Below, piece after piece: positions 35,408 through 43,635 of a stretch of DNA of 64,000 bases. Under the pieces are notes generated by a model. The model did no database searches. It was not told the origin of the DNA and was given only the letters and a program-made list of their open reading frames with translations. The position numbers and the translations under genes were made by a program. Position 1 is the stretch's first letter. Each line of letters starts with the position of its first letter. The DNA comes from Ga0077536 sp035325705 (lineage in GTDB: Bacteria > Pseudomonadota > Gammaproteobacteria > Ga0077536), in the NCBI GenBank assembly GCA_035325705.1, contig DAOKZI010000015.1, positions 48,045 through 112,044 of the forward strand, given 5' to 3'.

Positions 35408-35539
35408 TGTAGGGATGTCGCGGGCGAGCGTCACCTGCGGCCCCTGCGCATCTTCGGAGAGCCCGGCTGAACCGGCTGTGAACTGGGCACCGCGCGACCG
35501 GACGGCCCGCGGCGGTGCCCGCAAGCGCAACGCGCGTGC

Positions 35540-35938
35540 TCAACCCATCGTCTGGACTTTGTCGATCGCGACCTTGTAGATCACGCGGACTTCACCCGGC
35601 TGGCGCCACGGATACTTGTCCTGGTTGATATATTTCTTGGCGAGCGCGTCGATGTGCGCGTCGCCGCCTGCCTCGGTCACTTCGACCACGCGCCCTCGGA
35701 TTTGCAGATACCGATAGGGATTGTCGGGATCGAGGATCGACATCGCGACTTTGGGCCGCGCGCGCATGTTGCGGTCCTTCACGCGGCCTTTCGCAGAGTT
35801 CAGCAGAATGTGCTGGCCGTCGTAGCTGAACCAGACCGGCGTCACCTGCGGCGCGCCGTCCTTCATCGACGTACCGAGATGGGCAAAGGTGATCTTGGAC
35901 GTCAGCAGATCGGTGAAGTTGGCGGGAATCTGCGCCAT
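35540..35938 (-). CDS. PPOX-class flavin/F420-type oxidoreductase (Rv1155-like split-barrel protein)
   Basis: A 132-aa split beta-barrel protein of the pyridoxamine 5'-phosphate oxidase superfamily. It has LGTSMKDGAPQVTPVWFSYD (residues 21-40), RVKDRNMRARPKVAMSILDP (about 52-71) and YRYLQIRGRVVEV (about 76-88), as in the TIGR03618-type PPOX proteins. Family members bind FMN, F420 or haem; which one applies here is not clear. Start ATG at 35938 with GGAGG 5 nt upstream. It ends before the palindrome block and may be co-directional with the secreted-protein gene. Confidence 0.82.
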   Translation of the reverse strand: MAQIPANFTDLLTSKITFAHLGTSMKDGAPQVTPVWFSYDGQHILLNSAKGRVKDRNMRARPKVAMSILDPDNPYRYLQIRGRVVEVTEAGGDAHIDALAKKYINQDKYPWRQPGEVRVIYKVAIDKVQTMG

Positions 35939-36056
35939 GGGAACCTCCGGCTGTTCGGGTGGAAAGCCGAAGGTAGGGGCGCGGGGTGGGCCCGGTCAAG
36001 GCAGCCGCGTCCGCGCCGCGTGCGAGCCGGACGCCTCGCGCACAGTCCCACACGTC

Positions 36057-36213
36057 GTAGCCCGGGTGCAGCGTAGCGGAACTCGGGATCTCCATGCGCT
36101 CGAACACCGTCGAAGATCCCGGGTTACGCGCTGCGCGCTCCACCCGGGCTACGAAGGCCGGCGTGATCCCAAACGTGTCGTAGCCCGGGTGCAGCGTAGC
36201 GGAACCCGGGATC
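36057..36213. repeat. REP-like repeat cluster, three alternating units
   Basis: Three units of the GTAGCCCGGGTG...CGGGATC family in forward (36057-36091), reverse (36115-36152) and forward (36180-36213) orientation fill the 290-bp gap between the PPOX gene and the GGDEF gene. The middle unit carries the GCGCTGCGCGCTCCAC variant, and the outer ones the GCAGCGTAGCGGAAC variant. No gene or convincing promoter was seen here. Confidence 0.88.
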
Positions 36214-36228
36214 TTCAGGTAATGCCGT

Positions 36229-37944
36229 TCAGCGCGCGGCTTCGACGCGGTTGCGGCCGGCGTGCTTGGCGCGGTAGAGGGCCTTGTCGGCGCGCTCGAA
36301 CAATTCGCTCAGGCTTTCCTGTTTGCCGAGCTCGGCGACGCCGATCGAGACCGAGACGGGCACCGGCGAGCCCTTGAAGTGGAAGTTCGAGCTCGCGATC
36401 TGCCGGCGCAGATCTTCACAGACTTCGATCGCGTGCTCGAGCCGCGTATCGGTGAGCAGCGCGACGAACTCTTCGCCGCCGTAGCGGGCGAAGAGATCGG
36501 TCGTGCGGATGCGCTTGAGCGCGATGCTCGCGGTGTAGCGCAGCAGCTTGTCGCCGGCTTTGTGGCCGAAGTTGTCGTTGATGCTCTTGAAACGATCGAG
36601 ATCGAGCACGGCGAGGCACAGCGGCGACCCGTGGCGCCATGCGCGCTTCACTTCGATCTGCGCGCGTTCTTCGTAGGCCAGCCGGTTCGGCGCGCCGGTC
36701 AGCGTGTCGCTGTGGGCGCGCGCGTGCTCGGCCTCGAGGTTCTCGCGCAGGCGATTCGATTCCTGTTCGAAGCCCTGCAGGCGCTGGGTCAAATCGGCGA
36801 TGCGCCGCTCGTAGGCGTCCTGCTTGTGCTGCTGCATGTGGAGGTAGGTCGACATCGTCGAACGGATCGTCGCGACGCGGTGCTCGACCAGCGCGCGCAG
36901 ATCGGCCGGCGGTTGCTCGCCCTGCACGGCCGCGTCGAGGGCGTCCATGTGCGCATTGATGCCGCGCGTCAGCTCGCTCGACTCCTGCGCCGTCGTGCGG
37001 CTGTGATCGACGGCATAGCGCAGCTCGTGATCGATGACGTTCAGATTCTCCGAGGCCTGTTTCAGATAGTCCTCGAGCGTGCGCAGATCCTTGCGCATGA
37101 AGGCATGGAGATCGTTGAGGAAGCTGCCGGTTTCACGCACGGGATCCTGGCTCTTGCCGCGGCCGAGCGTCTCGCGCAACTGCTGCGAACGCTCCTCGAA
37201 CTCGGTCGGCAGCAGCAGCCAGTCGAGTAGCTGGGCGAGACTCGCGCCGGGGCTGGTCTCCGGCGTCTCCTGCACCGCGAGCGCGTCGCGCACGAGTTGG
37301 ACGAGCTTCCCGGCCTGGGCCTGGCGTCCGGCGAGGCTCGTGTCCTGCTGCCAGGCCGTGCGCAGCTCGATCGCGCGCTCGCGCAGGGCCTCGCGTGCGG
37401 CGAGCTCGTCGATCACGCGCGGCACGAAGTCTTCGCTGGGAGAAGAGGCGCGCATGCTGCCGGTGCGCGACAAGGCGGCGGCCGCGAGATCGTTCAAGGC
37501 TTCGGCGAGCAAGGCGGCGACGCGTGCGGGATCCTCGCCGTTGCGCAGGCGCGATTGAATCTGCTTGAACTCGAGCGCCGCCTGCGGCGGGATTTTCAGC
37601 GCCGCCACCAGGGCGTCCAGCGACGCACGGCCGTTGTCGGCCGGCGGATGGGCGCGTTTGCGCGACTGGGCGAGGCAGGCATCGCCGACTTCGCCGAGAA
37701 GGCCCGCGCGGATCTTGAGCTCGCTGCCGCTGCGGAGATTGGCGCGCAGGCCGCTGAGCTGGCGATCGAGCCCGGCGTCGAGCCCGTCGAAGCATTGTGC
37801 GAATTTCAACAGCGCCTGGATCAAAGTGCGTTCACTCTGTGCCGAGGCCGCGCGCTCCTGCTCCGCTTCACGCGCCAGATCGCGATAGCGCTGCTTCCAG
37901 TCCTGCTCGGCGCCGAGGCGCGTGGTGTCGTTGACTGTCGACAT
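36229..37944 (-). CDS. Diguanylate cyclase (GGDEF domain) with long helical N-terminal region
   Basis: A 571-aa protein. A coiled-coil-rich N-terminal part (residues 1-400, e.g. WKQRYRDLAREAEQERAASA near the start) has no recognised sensor domain. The C-terminal GGDEF domain contains DTLTGAPNRLAYEERA, DLDRFKSINDNFGHKAGD and the active-site motif ARYGGEEFVALL (GGEEF), so it should be able to make c-di-GMP from GTP. No EAL domain and no membrane segment are seen. The start at 37944 was chosen for the GGGGGAG ribosome binding site 5 nt upstream; an in-frame ATG 31 codons earlier lacks one. Confidence 0.87.
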   Translation of the reverse strand: MSTVNDTTRLGAEQDWKQRYRDLAREAEQERAASAQSERTLIQALLKFAQCFDGLDAGLDRQLSGLRANLRSGSELKIRAGLLGEVGDACLAQSRKRAHPPADNGRASLDALVAALKIPPQAALEFKQIQSRLRNGEDPARVAALLAEALNDLAAAALSRTGSMRASSPSEDFVPRVIDELAAREALRERAIELRTAWQQDTSLAGRQAQAGKLVQLVRDALAVQETPETSPGASLAQLLDWLLLPTEFEERSQQLRETLGRGKSQDPVRETGSFLNDLHAFMRKDLRTLEDYLKQASENLNVIDHELRYAVDHSRTTAQESSELTRGINAHMDALDAAVQGEQPPADLRALVEHRVATIRSTMSTYLHMQQHKQDAYERRIADLTQRLQGFEQESNRLRENLEAEHARAHSDTLTGAPNRLAYEERAQIEVKRAWRHGSPLCLAVLDLDRFKSINDNFGHKAGDKLLRYTASIALKRIRTTDLFARYGGEEFVALLTDTRLEHAIEVCEDLRRQIASSNFHFKGSPVPVSVSIGVAELGKQESLSELFERADKALYRAKHAGRNRVEAAR

Positions 37945-38116
37945 GGAACTCCCCCGTGATGAAGCTGTATCGTCTTCACCCCGCGCGGTCTTGAGGGCAG
38001 TAGGCTCGCCGTGCCGGCGCGGCCGGGAGGCGGGCAATCCGTTCGTGCCGGATCGAGCGCCGGCTGAATTCTTCGGTCTTACCCGTGCAGGCGCTGCGCG
38101 GAAACAACGCGGTTTC

Positions 38117-38194
38117 GTAGCCGGGAAGGCGCAGCGGGATCCGGGCGCGGTATCCCGGATTCCGCGCCGCTGCGCGGCGCTCCTTCCGGGCTAC
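38117..38194. repeat. REP-like inverted repeat
   Basis: GTAGCCGGGAAGGCGCAGCG (38117 onwards) faces CGCTGCGCGGCGCTCCTTCC followed by GGGCTAC (ending 38194). Part of a gene-free stretch 37945-38711 between the GGDEF gene and imuB. Confidence 0.82.
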
Positions 38195-38230
38195 GGAAGA
38201 GGCGCGGCTCGGCGCAAAGCCTGAAGTCTT

Positions 38231-38319
38231 CATCGCTCCCCGCGCGGGCGGGAACGACGCGCTCGGCGCTCTCGCGGTCATAGCGGATACACATCGCTCC
38301 CCGCGCGGGCGGGAACGAC
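38231..38319. repeat. Two 28-bp exact direct repeats
   Basis: Identical 28-bp units starting CATCGCTCCCCGCGCGGGCG and ending GGAACGAC lie at 38231-38258 and 38292-38319, separated by 33 bp. Each unit contains the palindrome CCCGCGCGGG. With only two copies and no cas genes this is not called a CRISPR array. It resembles widely dispersed palindromic repeats. Confidence 0.8.
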
Positions 38320-38352
38320 ACGTACCGTGCTGCACGTTCTCCTCATCGTCTT

Positions 38353-38666
38353 CGTAGCCCGGAAGGAGCGCAGCGGAATTCGGGCGGCGGTGGCTCGGGC
38401 GTATGGGTTCCTTTAAGTTCGTTCACTGGGCTGCCGTCCACACCGTCTGCGCGGAGCGACGAAGGATGTGCGCATGCCTCAGCCGCCGTCCCCGCGGAGG
38501 CGGGGACCCAGACGGCGCTTGTCCGGCGCAGGCGTTTGAACCGTCGCCCGATCCCGATCGCGTTGCTCTTGTAGCCCGGATGAGCGCAGCGAATCCGGGG
38601 TTCGGCCGTTATCCTGCAGGCGCCTGAACCGGCGCCGATCCCGGATTCGCTGCGCTTCCGGGCTAC
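38353..38666. repeat. REP-like repeats upstream of imuB terminus
   Basis: Contains a single half-unit GTAGCCCGGAAGGAGCGCAG (38353-38383), a CCCCGCGGAGGCGGGGACC palindrome near 38493-38513, and a facing pair of GTAGCCCGGATGAGC...GCTTCCGGGCTAC units (38571-38599 and 38640-38666). No coding sequence was recognised in this stretch. Confidence 0.85.
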
Positions 38667-38711
38667 AAATTCTGGTGGCCCGCGGAAGCTTTGTCTCGTG
38701 CAAGCTCGTCC

Positions 38712-40325
38712 TCATTCGAACACGCCGTGCAGGTACCAGCCGCGGCGGCCGTCCAGCTCGCGGAACACCCACCAGCGCGTACCCTGCGGATCGCGGGCGA
38801 TGAAATAGTCGCGCGCGAGATCGGCGCCTTCCCACCAGCCGCCCTGCACGCGCTCGCGTTCGAGACCCAGCGTGAGCGCGCCGCCGAGCGTAGGCCGGCC
38901 GTTCCGCTCGGGCAGCGGCAAGGGCTCGCGCGTCAGCCACAGCGGCCGGGGCCGGCGACGACGGACGGGGCTGTCCGCCGCCACCGATCCCGGCAGCGGT
39001 GTCCCAATGGGCAGGGCCTGCATCGCCCGCTCGGGACGAGGATCGGCCAGGGCCACGATCTGTTTCAGGGCCTCGGGCCCGAGCCGCGCCTGCAGGCGTT
39101 CGAGGAACTGCGGCCAGCGCTCTTCGGCGCCCTGCGCGACGCTGCCGCGGCGGAAGAGGTCGTCGATCGCGGGCGCGCGCGCGCGCTCCGCCTCGAAATC
39201 GTCGGCGCTGAGCTCGATCGCGCGCACCGGCGAAGGCAGCCGGCGCCGCGCGAAATACTCGCGCGTGAGCTTGGTGAGATGCGCGGCGTCGCGGCTCGGC
39301 GCGACCAGCGCGATGCGATGGGCGAGCGCTTCGCCGTCGCGATGGTGCAGCGTCCAGGTGAAGCCGCGCAGTACCGCGCCCCGCGCGCGCAGGACGCCGC
39401 CGAGCTCATGCAGCAGGCGCTCCATGCCGATCGTGAGGGCCTGGATCTGCCGGACTTCCCACAGCAGCTCGATCCGTTCCATATAGCGGGCGGGAGGCGT
39501 GAACGTGGGCCGCGGATCGGGCTCGCGGCCTAGCGCGCGATCGAGCGCTTGCAACAGCTCGGGTGCGAAACGGCGCGCAAGGCCATCGCGCGGCAGGCGC
39601 AGATATTCACCGACGGTGTACACGCCGATGGCGTAGAAATCCTGGAGCTGCTTCAGCGGCAAGCGCAGCACATCGAGCGGCAGCGGCGCGAGCGCGGCCG
39701 GCAGCGCGGCGAGCGCGTCGATCGCCGCGGTCTGCCGGCCGCGGGCGAGCCAGGTGGCGGCGAGCGGGGTCGGCGCGGCGGCGAAGGCAAAACCCTGCAT
39801 GCCGAGCTCGCGCAGGCCGCGGCGCAGCCTCGATAGCAGGCCGTGCAGGCCACCGAAGAGCGCGAGGCTGCCGCGGACCTCGAGCAGCAGCGCATCCGGC
39901 GCGACGGCGCTGATCACCGGCGTGAACTGAGCGGCCCAGGCGCAGAGCCGCGCCAGTGCGGCTTCTTCGGCCGCCGGCGTGCGCGGCAGCACCTGCACCT
40001 CGCCCAGCGCATGCGCAGCGCCGAGCGCCATGCCGGGGCGAATGCCGAGCCGCGCCGCTTCGCGGTTGACGAGCGCGATGCGCTGACGCGTGCCCTCGCC
40101 TTCGCTCAGCACGCAGGCGCGGCGCTCGGCATGCGCACTGGTCGCGATGTCGAGCGCTAGCTGCGGCAAGTGGATCGCGAGCCACAGCACCGCCGACGGC
40201 GCGGCGGCCGGCAGCGCCCCTGCCGGCACGGCGAGCGCCGAAGTGCGCGGCACGGGATGGACCCGCCGCTGCAGCGACTGCAGCGGCGGGAAGACGGGTG
40301 AAGAGCGATCGTCGGGCTTGTTCAT
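38712..40325 (-). CDS. imuB: ImuB, inactive Y-family DNA polymerase-like mutasome subunit
   Basis: A 537-aa Y-family polymerase homologue that acts with ImuA and DnaE2 in SOS translesion synthesis. The polymerase core starts WLAIHLPQLALDIATSAHAE and has REAARLGIRPGMALGAAHAL, DALLLEVRGSLALFGG and FAAAPTPLAATWLAR. The catalytic acidic residues of active DinB-type enzymes (DxD near the N-terminus and SxDE) are replaced (LWLAIHLP; PDALLLEVRGS), as expected for ImuB, which serves as a beta-clamp-binding scaffold. ATG at 40325 has AAGG 8 nt upstream; another ATG sits two codons earlier. It is separated from imuA by 0.75 kb of repeats, and no dnaE2 follows. Confidence 0.9.
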   Translation of the reverse strand: MNKPDDRSSPVFPPLQSLQRRVHPVPRTSALAVPAGALPAAAPSAVLWLAIHLPQLALDIATSAHAERRACVLSEGEGTRQRIALVNREAARLGIRPGMALGAAHALGEVQVLPRTPAAEEAALARLCAWAAQFTPVISAVAPDALLLEVRGSLALFGGLHGLLSRLRRGLRELGMQGFAFAAAPTPLAATWLARGRQTAAIDALAALPAALAPLPLDVLRLPLKQLQDFYAIGVYTVGEYLRLPRDGLARRFAPELLQALDRALGREPDPRPTFTPPARYMERIELLWEVRQIQALTIGMERLLHELGGVLRARGAVLRGFTWTLHHRDGEALAHRIALVAPSRDAAHLTKLTREYFARRRLPSPVRAIELSADDFEAERARAPAIDDLFRRGSVAQGAEERWPQFLERLQARLGPEALKQIVALADPRPERAMQALPIGTPLPGSVAADSPVRRRRPRPLWLTREPLPLPERNGRPTLGGALTLGLERERVQGGWWEGADLARDYFIARDPQGTRWWVFRELDGRRGWYLHGVFE

Positions 40326-40424
40326 GGGCATGTCCTTGGGCTTCTTTTGAATGCTGAGCGCAAATTCGATCGATGAAGTCCGCGTCTCGAATCGAAAAGT
40401 CGCTCCTGAACGCTCGAGCCTCTG

Positions 40425-40980
40425 CGCAGCCCAGGTGCAGCGCGCAGCGCGGAACCCAAATCTGGGGAGCGCTCTTCCGGGATCCCGGGTTTCGCTACCC
40501 AGCACCCGGGCTACGCAACTCTTCCGTTCTTCCGCAACGAGAGACTCCAAATCACTGCTCCGTGAAATCGAGCGGCTTCGTAGGTTGGGCTGACGAAGGA
40601 AGCCCAACGCGGGATGCTCAGTCTTGTAGCCCGGAAGCGCAGCGAATCCGGGATCGGGCGCCGAGCCTCGCGCTTGCATCCAATGATCCGCCGAACCCCG
40701 GATTCGCTGCGCTCATCCGGGCTACGAAGATTGCAGGGCGGCCGCACACGGAGCGGAATGCCGGGCTTCCTGCGTCAGCCCAACGGTGACGAGGCACGCG
40801 CATCCCCCCATAGTTTTCAAACGTGAACGGCGGTGTCGTAACCCGGGATCGGCGCCCGCCATCCGCCTCATGCATTCGAGAGAGCCCCGCGCGGTGCGCG
40901 CCGCGCAGGGCCGAAAGCGCTTGCATATCGGGCATGTCCGATCCCGGGTTCCGCTACGCTGCGCCCGGGCTACGAGAACG
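40425..40980. repeat. Large repeat cluster between imuA and imuB
   Basis: A gene-free 756-bp interval (40326-41081) packed with repeats. It holds a degenerate left unit (40425-40457) facing GATCCCGGG...GGGCTAC (40481-40514). It also holds GTAGGTTGGGCTGACGAAGG-type motifs at 40580-40608 and, inverted, at 40766-40782, and a GTAGCCCGGAAGCGCAGCG unit (40626-40652) facing its inverse (40697-40725). Copy B of the dispersed long repeat is at 40821-40979; compared with copy A at 7251-7433 it lacks an internal 25-bp piece between two GTA triplets. Confidence 0.88.
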
Positions 40981-41081
40981 GACGCCTTCTTTCACGGCGA
41001 GTTATGGCCTCTTCGAGTTTGTAGTGATTCACGGAGCAGTTATTTGGCTGACCTTCTCGTGGCACGGCTCGCTCGAGCGTT

Positions 41082-41795
41082 TCATCCGGACGGCATGCCG
41101 AAACTCGCGCCTGCCGCCTCGTCCTCCAGCGGCAGGTGACACTCGCGCGCCCGCGGGCTGCCGCGGCATTTGAGGAGGATGACGTCGAGCGCGGCGCGGG
41201 CGGGCTGCGGCTTGAGCAGCAGGCGCAAGGCTGCGGGCGAGGCCTGCGCGGCGCACTCGGCCGGCCGGAACAGCACGCCGAGCGTACCGCCGGCTTCACA
41301 GGCGAGCTGCAGGCGCCGCAGGCACAGCGCGTCGATTTCCCGCGGCCACAGCAGCGCCGCACCGCAGCCCGGAAAACGCAGGGCTTGCTCGAAGGCCCAC
41401 AGCACTTCGGCACTGGCCGCGGCCGTGGGGCGGACGGATCCGTCCGCGTCCTGCGTCTCGCTTGCGAGATCGACGAGCATCACCCGCTGCAGCGCCAGGT
41501 CCGCCGCCCGAAGCGCCGGTGCATAGGGCTGATAAGGCGGCGCGACCCATATCAGCCAGCGCGACTCGCGCGACAGCCGCGCGAGCGCCGGCAGCAGCAG
41601 GCGCAGGCCACCGCTGCCCGGCTGCGCGGAGAGAATCTCGACCAGCCCGGGGAAGGGCCAGCCGCCGCCCGGCAGCGCGGCGTCGAGCGCCTCGAAGCCG
41701 GTCGGCAGGCCCGGCTCGGCGCAGGCTTCGCCGGCCCGCCACAGGCAGGCGCGACGCATGAGATCTTCGAGGCTCATCGCGGCGGCGCGCCTCAC
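41082..41795 (-). CDS. imuA: ImuA, RecA/SulA-like mutasome protein
   Basis: An approximately 237-aa protein with a RecA-like core: LPTGFEALDAALPGGGWPFP (about residues 30-49), VEILSAQPGSGGLRLLLPAL with a degenerate P-loop (GSGGLRL), and WLIWVAPPYQPYAPALRAA. In the lexA-imuA-imuB-dnaE2 cassette ImuA assists SOS mutagenesis. The GTG at 41795 overlaps the lexA stop (GTGA); an ATG at 41777 (MSLEDLMRRACLW) is an alternative start. It should be co-transcribed with lexA and thus LexA-repressed. Confidence 0.85.
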   Translation of the reverse strand: MRRAAAMSLEDLMRRACLWRAGEACAEPGLPTGFEALDAALPGGGWPFPGLVEILSAQPGSGGLRLLLPALARLSRESRWLIWVAPPYQPYAPALRAADLALQRVMLVDLASETQDADGSVRPTAAASAEVLWAFEQALRFPGCGAALLWPREIDALCLRRLQLACEAGGTLGVLFRPAECAAQASPAALRLLLKPQPARAALDVILLKCRGSPRARECHLPLEDEAAGASFGMPSG

Positions 41796-42403
41796 CGCAG
41801 GCGCGTACGCAGGACGCCGACGGCGAGGCCTTCGATCGCGAGCGACTGCGTGCGCAGATCGATCTCGATCGGCGCGAAGTCGGGATTCTCGGCGAGCAGG
41901 CTCACGCGCTGACCGCGGCGGCGGAAACGCTTGACGGTGACCTCGTCGTCGACGCGCGCGACGACGATCTGGCCGTTGTCGGCGCTCGCAGCCGCATGCA
42001 CCGCGAGCAGATCGCCGTGCAGGATCCCGGCGTCACGCATGCTCATGCCCTCCACGCGCAGGAGATAATCCGCGCGCGGCCGGAACGCGGCGGCATCGAT
42101 CTTCAAAGTGTCTTCGACGTGGGCGGCGGCAAGCAGCGGCTGACCGGCGGCGACGCGCCCGATCACCGGCAATCCCTCCTCACCGCTCTCCTCCAGCACG
42201 CGGATGCCGCGCGAGGCGCCGGGCCGCAGCTCGATGGCGCCCTTGCGGGCGAGCGCGCGCAGATGCTCCTCGGCCGCGTTCGGCGAACGGAAACCCAGCG
42301 CCGCGGCGATTTCGCTGCGCGTGGGCGGCAAGCCGTCCCGCTGCAAGGCGGCGCGGATGAAGCTCAGCACGGCGCGCTGGCGTTCGGTGAGGGGGTCGAC
42401 CAT
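41792..42403 (-). CDS. lexA: SOS repressor LexA
   Basis: A 203-aa repressor-protease. The N-terminal winged helix is LTERQRAVLSFIRAAL and LPPTRSEIAAALGFRSPNAA (residues 5-44). The self-cleavage bond is Ala86-Gly87 in GRVAAGQP. The catalytic Ser121 is in EGMSMRDAGI and Lys158 in VTVKRF; spacing matches E. coli LexA. The start was set at 42403; the frame is open upstream through the operator and was not used. A perfect SOS box lies 4 to 27 bp upstream, so the operon lexA-imuA is autoregulated. Confidence 0.96.
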   Translation of the reverse strand: MVDPLTERQRAVLSFIRAALQRDGLPPTRSEIAAALGFRSPNAAEEHLRALARKGAIELRPGASRGIRVLEESGEEGLPVIGRVAAGQPLLAAAHVEDTLKIDAAAFRPRADYLLRVEGMSMRDAGILHGDLLAVHAAASADNGQIVVARVDDEVTVKRFRRRGQRVSLLAENPDFAPIEIDLRTQSLAIEGLAVGVLRTRLR

Positions 42404-42406
42404 GAC

Positions 42407-42430
42407 ACACCTGTATGGATTTACAGGTGT
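42407..42430. promoter_or_regulatory. LexA operator (SOS box)
   Basis: CTGT at 42411-42414, eight bases, ACAG at 42423-42426, within a longer perfect palindrome ACACCTGT-N8-ACAGGTGT. It lies between the lexA -10 element and the start codon, where LexA would block transcription of its own operon. Confidence 0.93.
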
Positions 42431-42431
42431 G

Positions 42432-42459
42432 ATTATATCCAGCGATCGACCGCCGGCAA
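42432..42459 (-). promoter_or_regulatory. lexA promoter
   Basis: On the minus strand TTGCCG (42459-42454), a 16-bp spacer and a perfect TATAAT (42437-42432). The predicted start of transcription falls inside the SOS box. Confidence 0.78.
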
Positions 42460-42604
42460 GAGAGGCGAAGCCAGGGTTTCTCGGATCCGGGCGAGGGCAG
42501 AGGAGCAAGCCGCGACGCCGCGGGCTCACCGCCCCCTTCCCTTATACTCCCGCCACGCGCGGGTGCCGCGCGTGGCTCGCTCTCCTCTCCGCCGAAAGAT
42601 TTAC

Positions 42605-42769
42605 ATGACCGTCACTTCGATGCTCGATTCCCGTCGTCTCCCCGAGCCTACCGCCCGGCTGCGCCGAGGCCTCATGACGGCGCTGGCGGAGACCGCGACG
42701 CACACGCGCGCGCTCGGCGGCCGGCTGTCGACGCAGGTCTTCGCGCGTGTCGTCATCGAGCCTCTCTGA
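42605..42769 (+). CDS. Possible 54-aa small protein upstream of dgkA
   Basis: An ATG-initiated frame of 54 codons (VTSMLDSRRLPEPTARLRR...) ends 7 bp before the dgkA ATG, so the two may be translationally coupled. A TATACT at 42543-42548 could be a -10 element, and an 8-bp hairpin (CCACGCGC/GCGCGTGG, 42553-42575) lies in the leader. There is no strong ribosome binding site and no recognisable family. It could equally be a non-coding leader. Confidence 0.35.
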   Translation: MTVTSMLDSRRLPEPTARLRRGLMTALAETATHTRALGGRLSTQVFARVVIEPL

Positions 42770-42776
42770 GACGGTC

Positions 42777-43151
42777 ATGCCGAGCAAGCTCACCGGCTTC
42801 GAGCGCTTGTGGAAAGCCTGCGGCTATTCGCTGCAGGGCTTGCGCGCAGCGTGGCGCCACGAGGCCGCGTTCCGGCAGGAGCTCACGCTCGCGATACTGC
42901 TGCTGCCAGCGGCGTGGTGGCTCGCGCGCGGCGCGCTCGAATTCGCACTGCTGGTCGCGACGCTGCTGCTCGTGCTCGTCGTCGAGCTGCTGAACTCGAG
43001 TATCGAGGCCATCGTCGATCGCGTCGGCATGGAGCGTCACGAGCTGTCGGGGCGGGCCAAGGATCTGGGTTCGGCCGCAGTGCTGCTGAGCCTCGTGCTG
43101 CTCGCCGTGGTGTGGGGCGCAATCGCGTGGGTGAGATTCGACGTCGGCTGA
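42777..43151 (+). CDS. dgkA: Diacylglycerol kinase DgkA
   Basis: A 124-aa integral membrane kinase that phosphorylates diacylglycerol to phosphatidic acid. The signature VVELLNSSIEAIVDRVG (about residues 64-80) holds the catalytic Glu/Asn, and three membrane segments surround it. The N-terminus FERLWKACGYSLQGLRAAW is normal. Divergent from lexA, as in E. coli and many relatives. The MPSKLTGF start was used; a longer in-frame start overlaps the small upstream frame. Confidence 0.95.
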   Translation: MPSKLTGFERLWKACGYSLQGLRAAWRHEAAFRQELTLAILLLPAAWWLARGALEFALLVATLLLVLVVELLNSSIEAIVDRVGMERHELSGRAKDLGSAAVLLSLVLLAVVWGAIAWVRFDVG

Positions 43152-43217
43152 GAGCGCCGCTCAAGTCCGAGTAATTCCTGCCGATTCGTAATGAAATCAT
43201 CACACGAGGAAGCTCGC

Positions 43218-43571
43218 ATGGATCTCAGCACCGCCATCGAACACCACGCCGCCTGGAAAATCCGCTTTCGCAGCGCGATCGCGAAGCAGGAAGCCATCGA
43301 TGCCCGCAACATCGGCGACGACCGCTGTTGCGAGCTCGGCAAGTGGCTGCACGGCGAAGGCAAGACCCGCTTCGGCACGCTGCCCAGTCACGACACCTGC
43401 GTGCAACGCCATGCGGCCTTCCACACCGAGGCCGCCAAAATCGCCCAGGCGATCAACGCTCGCCGCTTTGCCGAAGCCGAAGCGCTGCTCGGCAGCGGCT
43501 CGACCTATGGCAACGTGTCCTCCGCCGTCGGCGTCGCCCTGCTGCAGTTGAAGAAGGACGCGAAACTCTGA
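43218..43571 (+). CDS. Stand-alone CZB (chemoreceptor zinc-binding) domain protein
   Basis: A 117-aa protein that consists almost entirely of a CZB domain. The zinc ligands are visible: H9 or H10 in IEHHAAWK, C38 in CCELGKWLHGEG, and H65 and H69 in RHAAFH. The C-to-H spacing of 27 residues and the H-x3-H pair match the CZB domain of the zinc sensor cyclase DgcZ. Here there is no attached receptor or GGDEF domain. The start at 43218 follows GAGGAAG 7 nt upstream. It may sense zinc or hypochlorous acid for a partner encoded elsewhere. Confidence 0.82.
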   Translation: MDLSTAIEHHAAWKIRFRSAIAKQEAIDARNIGDDRCCELGKWLHGEGKTRFGTLPSHDTCVQRHAAFHTEAAKIAQAINARRFAEAEALLGSGSTYGNVSSAVGVALLQLKKDAKL

Positions 43572-43635
43572 TGCGCCGGCGGGAGCAGCGTGCGCATCCT
43601 TTCAATCCATGAATTCTGCGTTTGCGGAGCCGAAA

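Noticed and set aside
38231..38319. CRISPR array from two 28-bp repeats
   Set aside because: Only two copies, each with a dispersed-repeat-like palindrome, and no cas gene anywhere in the window.
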